64,000 nucleotides of DNA, from contig NZ_LNXY01000028.1 in the NCBI RefSeq assembly GCF_001467585.1, positions 22,655 through 86,654 of the forward strand, read 5' to 3'. The translations under genes and the position numbers were made by a program. The notes under the pieces are model-generated. The model was not told the origin of the DNA. It ran no database searches and was given only the letters and a program-made list of their open reading frames with translations. This stretch comes from Legionella drozanskii LLAP-1 (GTDB taxonomy: Bacteria; Pseudomonadota; Gammaproteobacteria; Legionellales; Legionellaceae). This document shows positions 46,333 to 55,250 of this stretch, piece after piece; the stretch's first letter is position 1; each line of letters opens with the position of its first letter.

Positions 46333-47379
46333 ATGGGAAGTAGAAATAATTCATTCGATTTGATTAGGCATTTTGCTGCACTTTTAGTTCTTTTTAGCCA
46401 TCATTTCGCTTTATCAAACTTAGCGGAACCCACTTTTCTCCATTGGGATACCTTTGGGTTTGTTGCTGTAGTTATTTTTTTTGCGATATCGGGCTATTTT
46501 ATGCCAGCGAGTTTTACTAACTCAGGTAATTTTGCTGTGTTTATGGCAAAACGTTGTCGACGTATTTTCCCCGGCTTAATGGTTTGCTCTTTAATTATGG
46601 TTTATTTAATCGGCAGCATTTTTACGTCAAGCCCTACTAGCAATTACTTATTTAGTTTATCCACCTTGAAGACCAGTATTATGTATTCTTCATTTATGGC
46701 TAAACCTATTCCAGGTGTTTTTTCTGATTTTTTATGCAAAGACGTGATTAATGGTAGTCTATGGACCCTGCCGGTAGAATTCGCTAGTTATATTATTATT
46801 GGTGTTGTTCTCTCTTATATAAACAGTTGGAAGTCAATTTTACCCTTGCTACTGTCCTGTATCGTCATCACGATGATTTTGACTAAAACAGGTAAAAATT
46901 ACGGGTTTTATTCAATTCCTCTTAATTATTTAGCGCTCTTTGGAATTGCCTTTTCAGGCGGGGCGCTCATGTCGATGACTAAAGATTATTGGTATGCAAA
47001 TAGGATCTATTTAGCGATTGCAGCGATAGTATTGTTAACCGTTTTGCAGAGGCGTCCCGAAATGCAAGTTTTAGGGACCTTAAGCCTAGCTGCATTAACA
47101 ATAATCGTCGGCATTTCCTTTCAAGAAAAGTGGATTAATGGAAAATTTGATATCTCTTACGGGATTTATATTTATGCTTTTCCAATACAGCAGTTAGTTA
47201 TCAATTTAATTACCTCAAGTTTCTGGCTTAGTATGGTTATTGCCACCTTGTTCACTCTGTTGGTAGCTTATTTATCGTATCGCTTTGTTGAGAAACCTTT
47301 TTTATATGCGAACACTCATCGACAACCTGCCGATCAACTGAAGGTAATAGAGTTTTCGGCTTCAGCCTCAGTCCATTGA
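46333..47379 (+). CDS. membrane O-acyltransferase (acyltransferase family 3)
   Basis: A 348-residue multi-TM acyltransferase. The start is taken at 46333 (GAGAAG upstream, MGSRNNSFDLIRHFAALLVL), because the open frame reaches back to a TTG at 46255 only by reading through a palindromic repeat. Family motifs: NSFDLIRHFAALLVLFSHHF with the catalytic His, FFAISGYFMPASF, and AKRCRRIFPGLMV. The C-terminal SYRFVEKPFL is typical. Second such enzyme in the cluster, likely for sugar acylation. Confidence 0.88.
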   Translation: MGSRNNSFDLIRHFAALLVLFSHHFALSNLAEPTFLHWDTFGFVAVVIFFAISGYFMPASFTNSGNFAVFMAKRCRRIFPGLMVCSLIMVYLIGSIFTSSPTSNYLFSLSTLKTSIMYSSFMAKPIPGVFSDFLCKDVINGSLWTLPVEFASYIIIGVVLSYINSWKSILPLLLSCIVITMILTKTGKNYGFYSIPLNYLALFGIAFSGGALMSMTKDYWYANRIYLAIAAIVLLTVLQRRPEMQVLGTLSLAALTIIVGISFQEKWINGKFDISYGIYIYAFPIQQLVINLITSSFWLSMVIATLFTLLVAYLSYRFVEKPFLYANTHRQPADQLKVIEFSASASVH

Positions 47380-47396
47380 TAAGAGAGGTAAATACT

Positions 47397-48365
47397 ATGA
47401 AACCGGCAGAAGTCCTGCTAACAGGGGCAACGGGGTTTGTCGGAGGGCAGTTAGTTAAGCGACTTCTGCAGAATGCCGAAGTCTCCTTACGAATAGCCCT
47501 ACGATCTTCTGGAGGGCAGTTTAGAGACTCGCGCCTAACTGTTTTTTCACCCGTCGATTTATCCATAAATGCAGATTGGAGCGTGATGCTGCAAGGTTGC
47601 GATGTAGTTATTCATACTGCTGCTCGCGCTCACATCATGAAAGAGACGGCTAAAGATCCCCTTAGCGAATTTAGAAAAATAAATACTGAAGCTACCTTAA
47701 ACTTAGCAAATCAAGCAGCTCAACAAGGAGTGAAACGATTTATATTTATTAGTTCAATCGGTGTAAATGGAAACATCACAACGGGTAGCCAAGTGTTTTC
47801 TGCAGATGATTTGCCAAATCCTAGCACTCCTTATGCGATTTCTAAATATGAAGCAGAAAAAGGGTTACAAGACTTAGCAAAAGAAACCAACATGGAAATT
47901 GTTATTATCAGACCTCCTTTGGTCTATGGAGCGAGTGCAAAAGGGAATTTCCATCGTTTAATCCAATGGTTAAAAAAGGGAGTTCCTTTACCTTTAGGTG
48001 CAATAAACAACAAACGCAGTTTTGTATCGCTTGATAATCTGCTTAGCTTGATTCTCACCTGTATTGAGCATCCTGCCGCTGCTAATCAAATTTTTCTAGT
48101 CAGTGACGGAGAGGACATATCAACCACGGTTTTATTAAAAAAGATGAGTCAGGTAATGAATCAACCTGCTCGTCTGTTACCCGTACCGCAGAGCATGCTA
48201 AGTTTAGCAGCATACCTTTTAGGTCGGAAAGATGATTTACAACGCTTATGTGGATCTTTGCAAATTGATATTTCTAAAACTCGTAAATTGCTTGGCTGGA
48301 AACCAGAAGTTAGTATAGAGGAGACCTTGCGCTTGATCATGGAGGAAAGTGGATTGGATCAATGA
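47397..48365 (+). CDS. SDR-family UDP-sugar reductase/epimerase, WbpV-like
   Basis: A 322-residue extended SDR. ATG at 47397 has GAGAGG 8 bases upstream; an in-frame TTG at 47376 overlaps the acyltransferase end and is less likely. LLTGATGFVGGQL is the NAD(P) motif, SSIGVNG and the catalytic YAISKYEAE follow, and IRPPLVYGASAKGNF is characteristic of WbpV/WbjF/Gne-type enzymes. In Pseudomonas aeruginosa, wbpV (4-keto reductase for a 6-deoxy-HexNAc) pairs with the initiating transferase wbpL. Here a wbpL-like gene follows after pgi, supporting that role. Confidence 0.82.
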   Translation: MKPAEVLLTGATGFVGGQLVKRLLQNAEVSLRIALRSSGGQFRDSRLTVFSPVDLSINADWSVMLQGCDVVIHTAARAHIMKETAKDPLSEFRKINTEATLNLANQAAQQGVKRFIFISSIGVNGNITTGSQVFSADDLPNPSTPYAISKYEAEKGLQDLAKETNMEIVIIRPPLVYGASAKGNFHRLIQWLKKGVPLPLGAINNKRSFVSLDNLLSLILTCIEHPAAANQIFLVSDGEDISTTVLLKKMSQVMNQPARLLPVPQSMLSLAAYLLGRKDDLQRLCGSLQIDISKTRKLLGWKPEVSIEETLRLIMEESGLDQ

Positions 48366-48401
48366 GGTTTGGTTTGAATATCAACTGTGGTGATTTCCCA
48401 G

Positions 48402-48453
48402 GTTCAACCCAGGTAGCAACTGGCTTGACAGACAGTTGCTACCTGGGTTGAAC
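48402..48453. terminator. 21-bp perfect hairpin between convergent genes
   Basis: Left arm 48402-48422 and right arm 48433-48453 are exact reverse complements (arm begins GTTCAACCCAGGTAGC), with a 10-base loop. It separates the WbpV-like gene from pgi. No T-run follows on either strand, so either bidirectional termination by a strong hairpin or a repeat element is possible. Confidence 0.6.
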
Positions 48454-48456
48454 GCC

Positions 48457-49962
48457 TTACAATACAGCCAAAGTTTCGTGTTGTTTAACTTGCTTATCAA
48501 AGATCGCTTTTTGACGTTTAGCGCTTTCAACACCTGGCTGATCAAAAGAATTAATCCCCCAAAGTACGCTTTGGACGTAGACTTTATGTTCATAAAGAGC
48601 GACCAATGCACCAAAGCTAAAAGGAGAGCATGATTTGAGACTGATATGACTAACTTGTATGCCCCCGGGAATATAGCCATTTGGATTCTCGGGTGAACTA
48701 ATTCCCTCGCTTAAAACCCGAATTTTGGCATCGCAGAAGGAATTAATCAGTTCATCATTATATTCTTTAGTTGAAATAAAATCGGCTGCAACTTGATGAG
48801 TTCCCTGACAGAGCAACTGATAATAACTATGTTGAGCCTGATTCCCCAGGCCTCCCCAGACAATAGGTCCTGTGGCATGGTTGACTGAGCGCCCCTGATT
48901 ATCAATCGATTTCCCATTACTTTCCATATCAAGCTGCTGGATATAAGGTACTAATTGTTCTAATTGCTGAGCATAAACGAGAATGAGCAGACTTGAACTA
49001 TGAAGGAAATTAATATTCCATAAGCCTATAAGAGCCATGAGCACAGGAATATTTTCCTGGAACGCTTTAGAGCAAAAATGTTCATCGATAGAGTTCGCAC
49101 CGGCAAGTAGCTCATTAAAGCGATTATAGCCAATCGCAATACAAGTGATTAAATTAATAGCAGAACAGAAAGAATATCTTCCACCCACCCAATTCCAGAT
49201 AGATAAAACATTAGGAATACCAAAGTTTTTAGCTTTTTCTACATTAGCAGTGACTGCGATAAAATGCTTATCTATATCTTGATTGCGATTAATCCAAGCC
49301 AGAGCTTTTTCTGCATTGTATAAGGTTTCTTTGGTAGTAAAGGATTTAGATGAGATAATAAATAAGGTGGTTTCAGGTTTAAGCTTGGCTACCGCATTTT
49401 CAAACGCTTTTGGGTCCACATCAGATACAAAATGAAAATTTAAATCTGGGTTTACATATTCTTTAAGTGCACTAAGACAAAATCGAGGACCAAAGTCAGA
49501 ACCACCGATACCAATATTGACTATATCAATGATAGGTTTTCCTGAATAACCAAACCATTGTCCGTTTCTAACTCGAGCTGCGATTTCCCCCATTTTTTCT
49601 CGAGTTGCGATGATTTCAGGCATAATATCATGCCCATCTACCCAGATTGGCTTTTCACCAGATGCACGGAGAGCGGTATGTAGAGCAGGTCTGTTTTCAC
49701 TTTGATTGACCTTGACGCCCTGGAGGAGGGCATTAATTTTCTCTTTGAGATTACGCTCATTGGCTAAGGCAAGCAGTAACTCAATTGTTGTTTCATTAAT
49801 GCGCTGATTGGTAAAATCGATGCTAAGTCCATCGGTGTGTAATTTAAGTTGTTTATCTCGATTGACCGAGCTTTTTTTTAAATCACTAAGTGGGGTTAAG
49901 CGTAGTGATTCGGAATGTTGTTCAAGTGCTGTCCAAGAATTTAGTTCTGTTAATTGCTTCAT
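48457..49962 (-). CDS. pgi: glucose-6-phosphate isomerase
   Basis: Interconverts glucose-6-P and fructose-6-P; also feeds manC and sugar-nucleotide synthesis. The 501-residue product has both family signatures: WVGGRYSFCSAIN and INSFDQPGVESAK with the C-terminal Lys. GIGGSDFGPR and ESNGKS (active-site Glu region) are also present. It is transcribed opposite to the flanking polysaccharide genes. Confidence 0.96.
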   Translation of the reverse strand: MKQLTELNSWTALEQHSESLRLTPLSDLKKSSVNRDKQLKLHTDGLSIDFTNQRINETTIELLLALANERNLKEKINALLQGVKVNQSENRPALHTALRASGEKPIWVDGHDIMPEIIATREKMGEIAARVRNGQWFGYSGKPIIDIVNIGIGGSDFGPRFCLSALKEYVNPDLNFHFVSDVDPKAFENAVAKLKPETTLFIISSKSFTTKETLYNAEKALAWINRNQDIDKHFIAVTANVEKAKNFGIPNVLSIWNWVGGRYSFCSAINLITCIAIGYNRFNELLAGANSIDEHFCSKAFQENIPVLMALIGLWNINFLHSSSLLILVYAQQLEQLVPYIQQLDMESNGKSIDNQGRSVNHATGPIVWGGLGNQAQHSYYQLLCQGTHQVAADFISTKEYNDELINSFCDAKIRVLSEGISSPENPNGYIPGGIQVSHISLKSCSPFSFGALVALYEHKVYVQSVLWGINSFDQPGVESAKRQKAIFDKQVKQHETLAVL

Positions 49963-50114
49963 GCTATTTATTATAAATTTTTTGCCTAAGATATCACTTA
50001 TGAATCTTCATTGAAATAAGGAAATAAAAATTTTAAATAAGTTGTCAAGTAAATAGCAAAGTGGTTTTAAATCAACAAATAATTAATCTAGATTCAATAA
50101 TTCTAAAGGACTTA

Positions 50115-50142
50115 ATGACAAGGATTTTGTTTGCCGTATAAT
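50115..50142 (+). promoter_or_regulatory. sigma-70-type promoter for the WbpL-like gene
   Basis: ATGACA (50115-50120) and TATAAT (50137-50142) are separated by 16 bases, 45 bases before the start at 50187. The -10 is perfect and the -35 differs at one base from consensus. Confidence 0.55.
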
Positions 50143-50186
50143 TGAAAATTTTCTAATAAACTTAGGCCTTGCACGGCGGAAAAGAG

Positions 50187-51194
50187 ATGGTGTGGTTATA
50201 TTACTTCTTAATTTTTGGTTTATCTTACACCTTGACCTGGGGGCTACGTCGCTATGCCTTAGCCACTAACATGCTGGATATACCGAATCATCGCAGTTCA
50301 CACGTTATAGCAACTCCTAGAGGAGGCGGGTTATCCTTTGTGGTTTGTTTTTTAATAGCAGTGTCTTTGCTCTTGTATTTTAAACTAATTAGTCCATCGA
50401 TATCGGTTGCCTTACTAGGGGCTGGTTCTTTAATTGCGATTATTGGTTTTGTTGATGATCGAAATAACATCCCCGCAAAATGGCGTTTACTTGGACATTT
50501 TGTTGCAAGTTTTTTTGCTTTATATGCTCTAGGAGGCATGCCAACAATTCCTTTTTTAGCATGGACCTTATCGGCTGGAATAATTGCAAATATTTTTGCT
50601 GTTTTTTATCTGGTCTGGTTGTTAAATTTATACAATTTTATGGACGGAATAGATGGTATTGCGGCAATAGAAGCGGTCTCAGTTTGCTTCGGAGGAATAG
50701 TTCTGTATTACTTGCAGAGCGATGTTAATGCAATGTATTTGCCCATTTGCTTGGCTTTTGCAGTGGCGGGTTTTTTATTCTGGAATTTTCCACCAGCAAG
50801 AATTTTTATGGGAGATGCTGGTAGCGGTTTTTTAGGTCTTATTTTAGGAATTTTGTCAATCCAATCTGCGAAAATAAATTCAACTTTTTTTTGGGGTTGG
50901 ATGATACTTTTGGGTGTTTTTATTGTCGATGCTACGGTAACATTATTAGGTCGTGGAATGCGAGGTGAAGTTATCTTCGAAGCACACCGTAGTCACGCCT
51001 ATCAACATGCCTCACGCTATTATGGTAAACACTTACCAGTAACCTTGGGGACCTTAGCCATAAATCTACTATGGCTGCTGCCTATGGCGATAGCAGTTGG
51101 GCTTGGTTTTATCAATAGTGGTTTAGGTTTGCTGATTGCATACCTACCGCTTGCTATCCTCGCTTTGAAGTTTAAAGCAGGAAAAAAAGAGTGA
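50187..51194 (+). CDS. polyprenyl-phosphate HexNAc-1-P transferase, WbpL/WecA-like
   Basis: A 335-residue inner-membrane enzyme of the MraY/WecA family with ~10-11 TM segments, which starts O-antigen units by transferring a HexNAc-phosphate to undecaprenyl phosphate. Signatures: NHRSSHVIATPRGGGLSF, FVDDRNNIP (DD motif), NLYNFMDGIDG, RIFMGDAGSGFLG and a C-terminal EAHRSHAYQHAS, the basic loop typical of WbpL/WbcO. The start at 50187 (GGAAAAGAG upstream) is preferred over a TTG at 50169. Probable substrate UDP-QuiNAc or UDP-FucNAc, from the WbpV-like gene. Confidence 0.92.
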   Translation: MVWLYYFLIFGLSYTLTWGLRRYALATNMLDIPNHRSSHVIATPRGGGLSFVVCFLIAVSLLLYFKLISPSISVALLGAGSLIAIIGFVDDRNNIPAKWRLLGHFVASFFALYALGGMPTIPFLAWTLSAGIIANIFAVFYLVWLLNLYNFMDGIDGIAAIEAVSVCFGGIVLYYLQSDVNAMYLPICLAFAVAGFLFWNFPPARIFMGDAGSGFLGLILGILSIQSAKINSTFFWGWMILLGVFIVDATVTLLGRGMRGEVIFEAHRSHAYQHASRYYGKHLPVTLGTLAINLLWLLPMAIAVGLGFINSGLGLLIAYLPLAILALKFKAGKKE

Positions 51195-51257
51195 TTTTGC
51201 ATTTTTAAACATTAAGAATTCAAAATTCAATTAAACTTAATATTACGTTAAGAATGG

Positions 51258-51287
51258 TTGTGTAAAATAACAATCGAGAGCTATATT
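51258..51287 (+). promoter_or_regulatory. possible csrA promoter
   Basis: TTGTGT (51258-51263) and TATATT (51282-51287) are spaced by 18 bases, ~98 bases before the csrA ATG. Match to consensus is moderate. Confidence 0.35.
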
Positions 51288-51384
51288 TTGATTTTATTTT
51301 ATACAAAGTGTAGTTGCCGAGAGTGCCATGGAAGATATCTATGGAATTTTAAAGGTAGCTGTTATGTAGAAGGGAGATTGTGTT

Positions 51385-51582
51385 ATGTTGATTTTAACTC
51401 GTCGCATCGGCGAAACATTGATTATCGGTGATGATGTAAATATCACTGTTTTAGGGGTGAAAGGAAATCAGGTGCGCTTAGGTATTAATGCACCAAAAGA
51501 TGTTTCAGTACACCGTGAAGAAATTTATTTGCGCATACAGCAAGAAAAAGAAACGCCAGATACAGAAGAAGAAGCAGTATAA
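51385..51582 (+). CDS. csrA: carbon storage regulator
   Basis: A 65-residue RNA-binding post-transcriptional regulator. [18 protein letters not shown] is the near-invariant start with the RNA-contacting Arg, and [13 protein letters not shown] completes the RNA-binding face. It binds GGA in hairpin loops of leader RNAs. In Legionella, CsrA controls the switch between replicative and transmissive forms; several csrA paralogues are known there. RBS AAGGGAG itself holds a GGA, compatible with autoregulation. Confidence 0.96.
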   Translation: MLILTRRIGETLIIGDDVNITVLGVKGNQVRLGINAPKDVSVHREEIYLRIQQEKETPDTEEEAV

Positions 51583-51606
51583 TCGGATTTTATCCGCAGT
51601 CATCCA

Positions 51607-51640
51607 GTCCCGAGTCGACAGGAGGTCCAATGCTCGGGAC
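51607..51640 (+). promoter_or_regulatory. hairpin with a GGA-bearing loop downstream of csrA
   Basis: GTCCCGAG (51607-51614) pairs perfectly with CTCGGGAC (51633-51640). The 18-base loop shows ACAGGAGGT (51618-51626), similar to the CsrA target consensus. It may be a terminator, although no T-run follows, or a CsrA binding site. Confidence 0.45.
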
Positions 51641-51668
51641 ACTCTCTTCCCCCAATAAGCCACCGATT

Positions 51669-52658
51669 CTAATCCGTTTTCAATGAAGTATCACCCGAAG
51701 AAAGATGGTGTAGTTTTCCGTCGCTATCCTGAAGGCACAATTGACCTAATTCATTCACACCACAAGCATAGCCACTTATTATACCAGTGGGTTGCGACAC
51801 TTTAATAAATTGCCCTTGCAAATAATCGACCTCTTGCCAATCAGTCGCGAAAGTAGCAAATCCTGTTGCTAAAAATTTATTTAAATACTGATCTAATTGA
51901 TGGATAAGATTGGCTAAAAGCACATTGCGATCAAAATGTTTTCCAGTGATTTCATAGAGAGAACACCAAGGTTTATCAGGAAGAGATTGTTCTTGAGTTG
52001 CTGTATTTACATTCATGCCAATACCGATAATCACCTGCGCACAACTATTGGTTTCGGCAATAACTTCAATGAGAATTCCACATAATTTTTTGTTATTCCA
52101 CAGCACATCATTGGGCCATTTTAGGCGAATGCCCTGTTGAACTTGGAAATCTTGCAAACTAGTCAAGATCGCTAAACCGACAACAAGACTTAAGCCTGAT
52201 AAACGAGATAAGCAACAATTTAATTCCCAACGACTGGAAAAATAAATATTTTCGCCAAAAGGGGAATACCATTGGCGGCCAAAACGACCCTTTCCATGCG
52301 TTTGTTTCTCAGCACAGCAAACACTAATTGAAGAAGTAGTTGCTAAGTCTTTCAAAAAACGGTTGGTCGAATCGATCGTTGCAAAAAGATGAATGTCTGG
52401 ATTCTTATTAAAATGCCTATCTTTTAAATGCAGACGAATCAAAGATTCATCAAGAGGAATGACTGGTTTGGTCAATTGATACCCATGTTGTGGGATTCGT
52501 TGGATGGAAAGGCCAAGTTCAGCTAATTGGCTAATGTGTTTCCAAATGGCTGTACGTGAGACGCCAAATCGCTCTCCAAGCATTTTACCGCTGTGACAAT
52601 TCCCATCAGAAAGTTGATGAAGTAACTCTAATTGGATCTTACTAAATTGTTTCATCAT
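51669..52658 (-). CDS. birA: biotin operon repressor / biotin-protein ligase
   Basis: Ligates biotin to carboxyl carrier protein and represses biotin genes. 329 residues from the ATG complementary to 52656-52658 (a second ATG follows directly; an in-frame TTG lies three codons upstream). N-terminal winged helix (GERFGVSRTAIWKHISQL, residues ~25-42) gives the repressor function. Catalytic domain has GKGRFGRQWYSPFGENI (biotinyl-AMP loop) and RLKWPNDVLWNNKKLCGIL. Biotin supply supports AccABCD, of which accA lies nearby. Confidence 0.95.
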   Translation of the reverse strand: MMKQFSKIQLELLHQLSDGNCHSGKMLGERFGVSRTAIWKHISQLAELGLSIQRIPQHGYQLTKPVIPLDESLIRLHLKDRHFNKNPDIHLFATIDSTNRFLKDLATTSSISVCCAEKQTHGKGRFGRQWYSPFGENIYFSSRWELNCCLSRLSGLSLVVGLAILTSLQDFQVQQGIRLKWPNDVLWNNKKLCGILIEVIAETNSCAQVIIGIGMNVNTATQEQSLPDKPWCSLYEITGKHFDRNVLLANLIHQLDQYLNKFLATGFATFATDWQEVDYLQGQFIKVSQPTGIISGYACGVNELGQLCLQDSDGKLHHLSSGDTSLKTD

Positions 52659-52763
52659 GATATCCAAGACATGACTCTATTGATCGGAGGGTTTCAGACC
52701 TGCCTATTTGGGGTGCAATCTGTCTAAATGATTGGAGTATATCAGATTTTTTAATTTTAATGG

Positions 52764-52838
52764 TAGGTTGGGTTTTGGCCCACAAATTCATTAATTTATT
52801 CGCATTTGAGAGGTATGTTGGGCCAAGGCCCAACATAG
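52764..52838. repeat. compound palindromic repeat, best-preserved TTGGGCC/GGCCCAA copy
   Basis: Contains GGTTGGGTTTTGGCCCA (52768-52784), a shared GGCCCACAAATTCATTAA (52779-52796), and the perfect palindrome ATGTTGGGCC-AA-GGCCCAACAT (52817-52838). Parts recur at 17151-17168 and 17185-17197. It lies between the divergently placed birA start and hdeD-like gene end. Confidence 0.7.
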
Positions 52839-52856
52839 GCTTTTGCAAGGAGTTCG

Positions 52857-53417
52857 TTATAAGCTGCGGCGGATTCCAAGAGCAAGAAATATGTAAGTCC
52901 AGCCATCGACAATCATTTCAATCGCAATAAATAGCCCAATAACCCATAAACCGCTTATAGGCCATTTTATTAAGATCAGGATACCTAAGATAAGAGCAGT
53001 GAGTCCTGCGAACAATAACCAAACCCATCCAGGAGAACCCTTAAGTTTTAAAGCCATGACGAAACGTGTTAGCCCAATAATAATTAACACACTACCTAAT
53101 AAAGCGGTAATTAAGGTTGAGGCTAAGAAAGGATCATAAATAACGATGCAGCCACCTATGATGTATAAGGCTGCAATAAGTGCGTGCCAAGCTACAGCCT
53201 TCCAGTATTTGGCTTTAAAAACATCAACAAACTGCGAGCAGCCTGCAATGATAAGCAAGACACCTAAAAAAAGCATGCTCGCTAAAGTAAGTCCCACAAC
53301 CATTCCTAAACCAATGCAACCTAAAATGACAAATAAAATACCTAAGGCTAATAACCAACCCCAACTATGTCGTAATTCAGTTGCCTCGACCGCTAAGTCA
53401 TTCTTTGTCTTTGCCAT
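52857..53417 (-). CDS. HdeD-family inner-membrane protein
   Basis: A 186-residue protein with six TM helices in the HdeD/DUF308 pattern (ILFVILGCIGLGMV, IAALYIIGGCIVIYDP, GLWVIGLFIAIEMIVDGW). HdeD of E. coli contributes to acid resistance at high cell density. Acid tolerance would fit a vacuole-dwelling bacterium, but that link is inference. Confidence 0.88.
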   Translation of the reverse strand: MAKTKNDLAVEATELRHSWGWLLALGILFVILGCIGLGMVVGLTLASMLFLGVLLIIAGCSQFVDVFKAKYWKAVAWHALIAALYIIGGCIVIYDPFLASTLITALLGSVLIIIGLTRFVMALKLKGSPGWVWLLFAGLTALILGILILIKWPISGLWVIGLFIAIEMIVDGWTYIFLALGIRRSL

Positions 53418-53489
53418 ACAATATCCTTATTAACATCCATGTCCAATTTGAGTATATAGCTGGCCATGGAAAGTTACAATCGAGTTTGT

Positions 53490-54215
53490 TTAAAAGAGTA
53501 CAGCAGGATTATCTAAGCGAGCATATCGAAGTTTTTTTACTTCTGGATGATGGCAGAGAGCAGCGCTGCAAGCGACTTGGGGCATAAACGAATTCATTAG
53601 CCATTCGCAATGATGCACAGTATCCGTGATGCGTTCCGCAGTTGTAGAAAAAATTGGCACAGTAAACAGTTTAGTGGGATAACTGAGTCCTAAGCCACTT
53701 GCCTTGATAAACGCTTCTTTTTGTGCCCAGATTTGGAAAAAAACATGAGTTTTTAAATGGTTGGGTAGTGTTAAAAAAAACTCTAACTCCTGTTGTGAAA
53801 ATAAATTCTTTGCAATGCCATCATAAGGTCTTGCTGAAAAAAACTCCAAATCAACACCAAGAGGGAACTGGCATCCTACAGCTAATAACGCAAGCTCTCC
53901 TGAATGGCTGAGATTAAACTCCAAGCCCTGTGAATTCCTAATCCCAGGCTTCCCATGTGAATTATATTGAAAGCTCAATTGACCGCCGTCCTGTTGAAGA
54001 TAACGGCCTAAAATAAGCCGCAAAGTCGCCCGCGCTATAGTAAAGCGGCGGCGATGACGTTCAAAATGGTAGCGATTAGCTCGAGCTAATTCTGTCTCAT
54101 TCAGCAATGACTTTGCTTGGCGAAAGGGCTTATCCAGAGGAAACTCCCAAATATCAATGCGAGTTTTTTCTAAATGACAGTCATGAGCAGCAGTAAATTG
54201 AATGTTTATTGACAT
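53490..54215 (-). CDS. Sfp-type 4'-phosphopantetheinyl transferase
   Basis: Activates carrier proteins by attaching phosphopantetheine. The 241-residue length and the motifs FNLSHSGELALLAVG, GVDLEFFSARPYDGIAKNLFS and WAQKEAFIKASGLGLS define the Sfp type (Mg-binding Asp and WxxKEA). No polyketide or NRPS gene is in the window, so its carrier-protein target is unknown. Divergent from accA with 81 bases between. Confidence 0.93.
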   Translation of the reverse strand: MSINIQFTAAHDCHLEKTRIDIWEFPLDKPFRQAKSLLNETELARANRYHFERHRRRFTIARATLRLILGRYLQQDGGQLSFQYNSHGKPGIRNSQGLEFNLSHSGELALLAVGCQFPLGVDLEFFSARPYDGIAKNLFSQQELEFFLTLPNHLKTHVFFQIWAQKEAFIKASGLGLSYPTKLFTVPIFSTTAERITDTVHHCEWLMNSFMPQVACSAALCHHPEVKKLRYARLDNPAVLF

Positions 54216-54296
54216 AGAAGGTGCGGAACGGTGGCGTCAAAAAGCAGTTACAGGTATCATAGCGCATGAAAATTAATTCGCCAAACGAGTAAGTGA

Positions 54297-55250
54297 ATGA
54301 GCCGACAATTTTTGGATTTTGAACAACCCATTGAGGAGTTGAATCAAAAAATTCAAGCACTGCGAATGGTAGGCAGTGATAACGAAGTTAATTTGACCGA
54401 AGAAATAACACGCTTGGAAACCAAATGCCAAGAGTTGACTGCCAATATTTTTTCCAATTTAGAACCTTGGCAAGTTGCGCAGATGGCTAGACATCCTCTA
54501 CGTCCTCAGACTACCGATTATATCGAAAACATTTTTACAGATTTTCAAGAACTACATGGTGATAGGCATTATTCGAGTGCGCCTGCAATCATTGGCGGAC
54601 TAGCTCGATTGAATGGCGAACCTGTGATGATTTTAGGTCATCAGAAAGGCAAGCGAACCAAAGAAAAGGTTTATCGTAACTTTGGTATGGCTCGTCCCGA
54701 AGAATATCGCAAAGCTCTACGTTTAATGAAAATGGCAGAGAAATTTAAGTTACCTATTTTTACTTTCATTGATACCGCTGGAGCCTATCCAGGTATCGGT
54801 GCTGAGGAACGTAACCAATCTGAAGCTATTGCAAGAAATTTGCTAGAAATGGCTAAGCTAAGAACACCTGTAATTTGTACCATCACTGGTGAAGCTGGCT
54901 CAGGCGGTGCTTTAGCCATTGGGGTAGGGGATAGGGTATTGATGCTGCAATATGGAATTTATGCGGTTATTTCGCCAGAAGGATGCGCATCTATACTTTG
55001 GAAGGATGCAGCAAAAGCAAGTGAAGCTGCACGCGCCATGGGAATTACCGCTCACAAAATTCTTGAGTTGGGTCTAGTTGATGATGTCGTGGAAGAACCC
55101 TTAGGTGGAGCTCATCGAAACGTTGCTGATATGACTTTTCGTCTGAAAGAAATTTTAATCAGCGAATTACGTGTGTTAAAAAATCTTTCTACCGATGAGT
55201 TATTAAAACAACGATACGACAAATTTATGGCTATGGGCGCTTGTGACTAA
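54297..55250 (+). CDS. accA: acetyl-CoA carboxylase carboxyltransferase subunit alpha
   Basis: First committed step of fatty-acid synthesis, with AccD. The 317-residue product has [15 protein letters not shown] at the start, [49 protein letters not shown] and [14 protein letters not shown]. Overlaps tilS by 8 bases. Confidence 0.97.
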   Translation: MSRQFLDFEQPIEELNQKIQALRMVGSDNEVNLTEEITRLETKCQELTANIFSNLEPWQVAQMARHPLRPQTTDYIENIFTDFQELHGDRHYSSAPAIIGGLARLNGEPVMILGHQKGKRTKEKVYRNFGMARPEEYRKALRLMKMAEKFKLPIFTFIDTAGAYPGIGAEERNQSEAIARNLLEMAKLRTPVICTITGEAGSGGALAIGVGDRVLMLQYGIYAVISPEGCASILWKDAAKASEAARAMGITAHKILELGLVDDVVEEPLGGAHRNVADMTFRLKEILISELRVLKNLSTDELLKQRYDKFMAMGACD

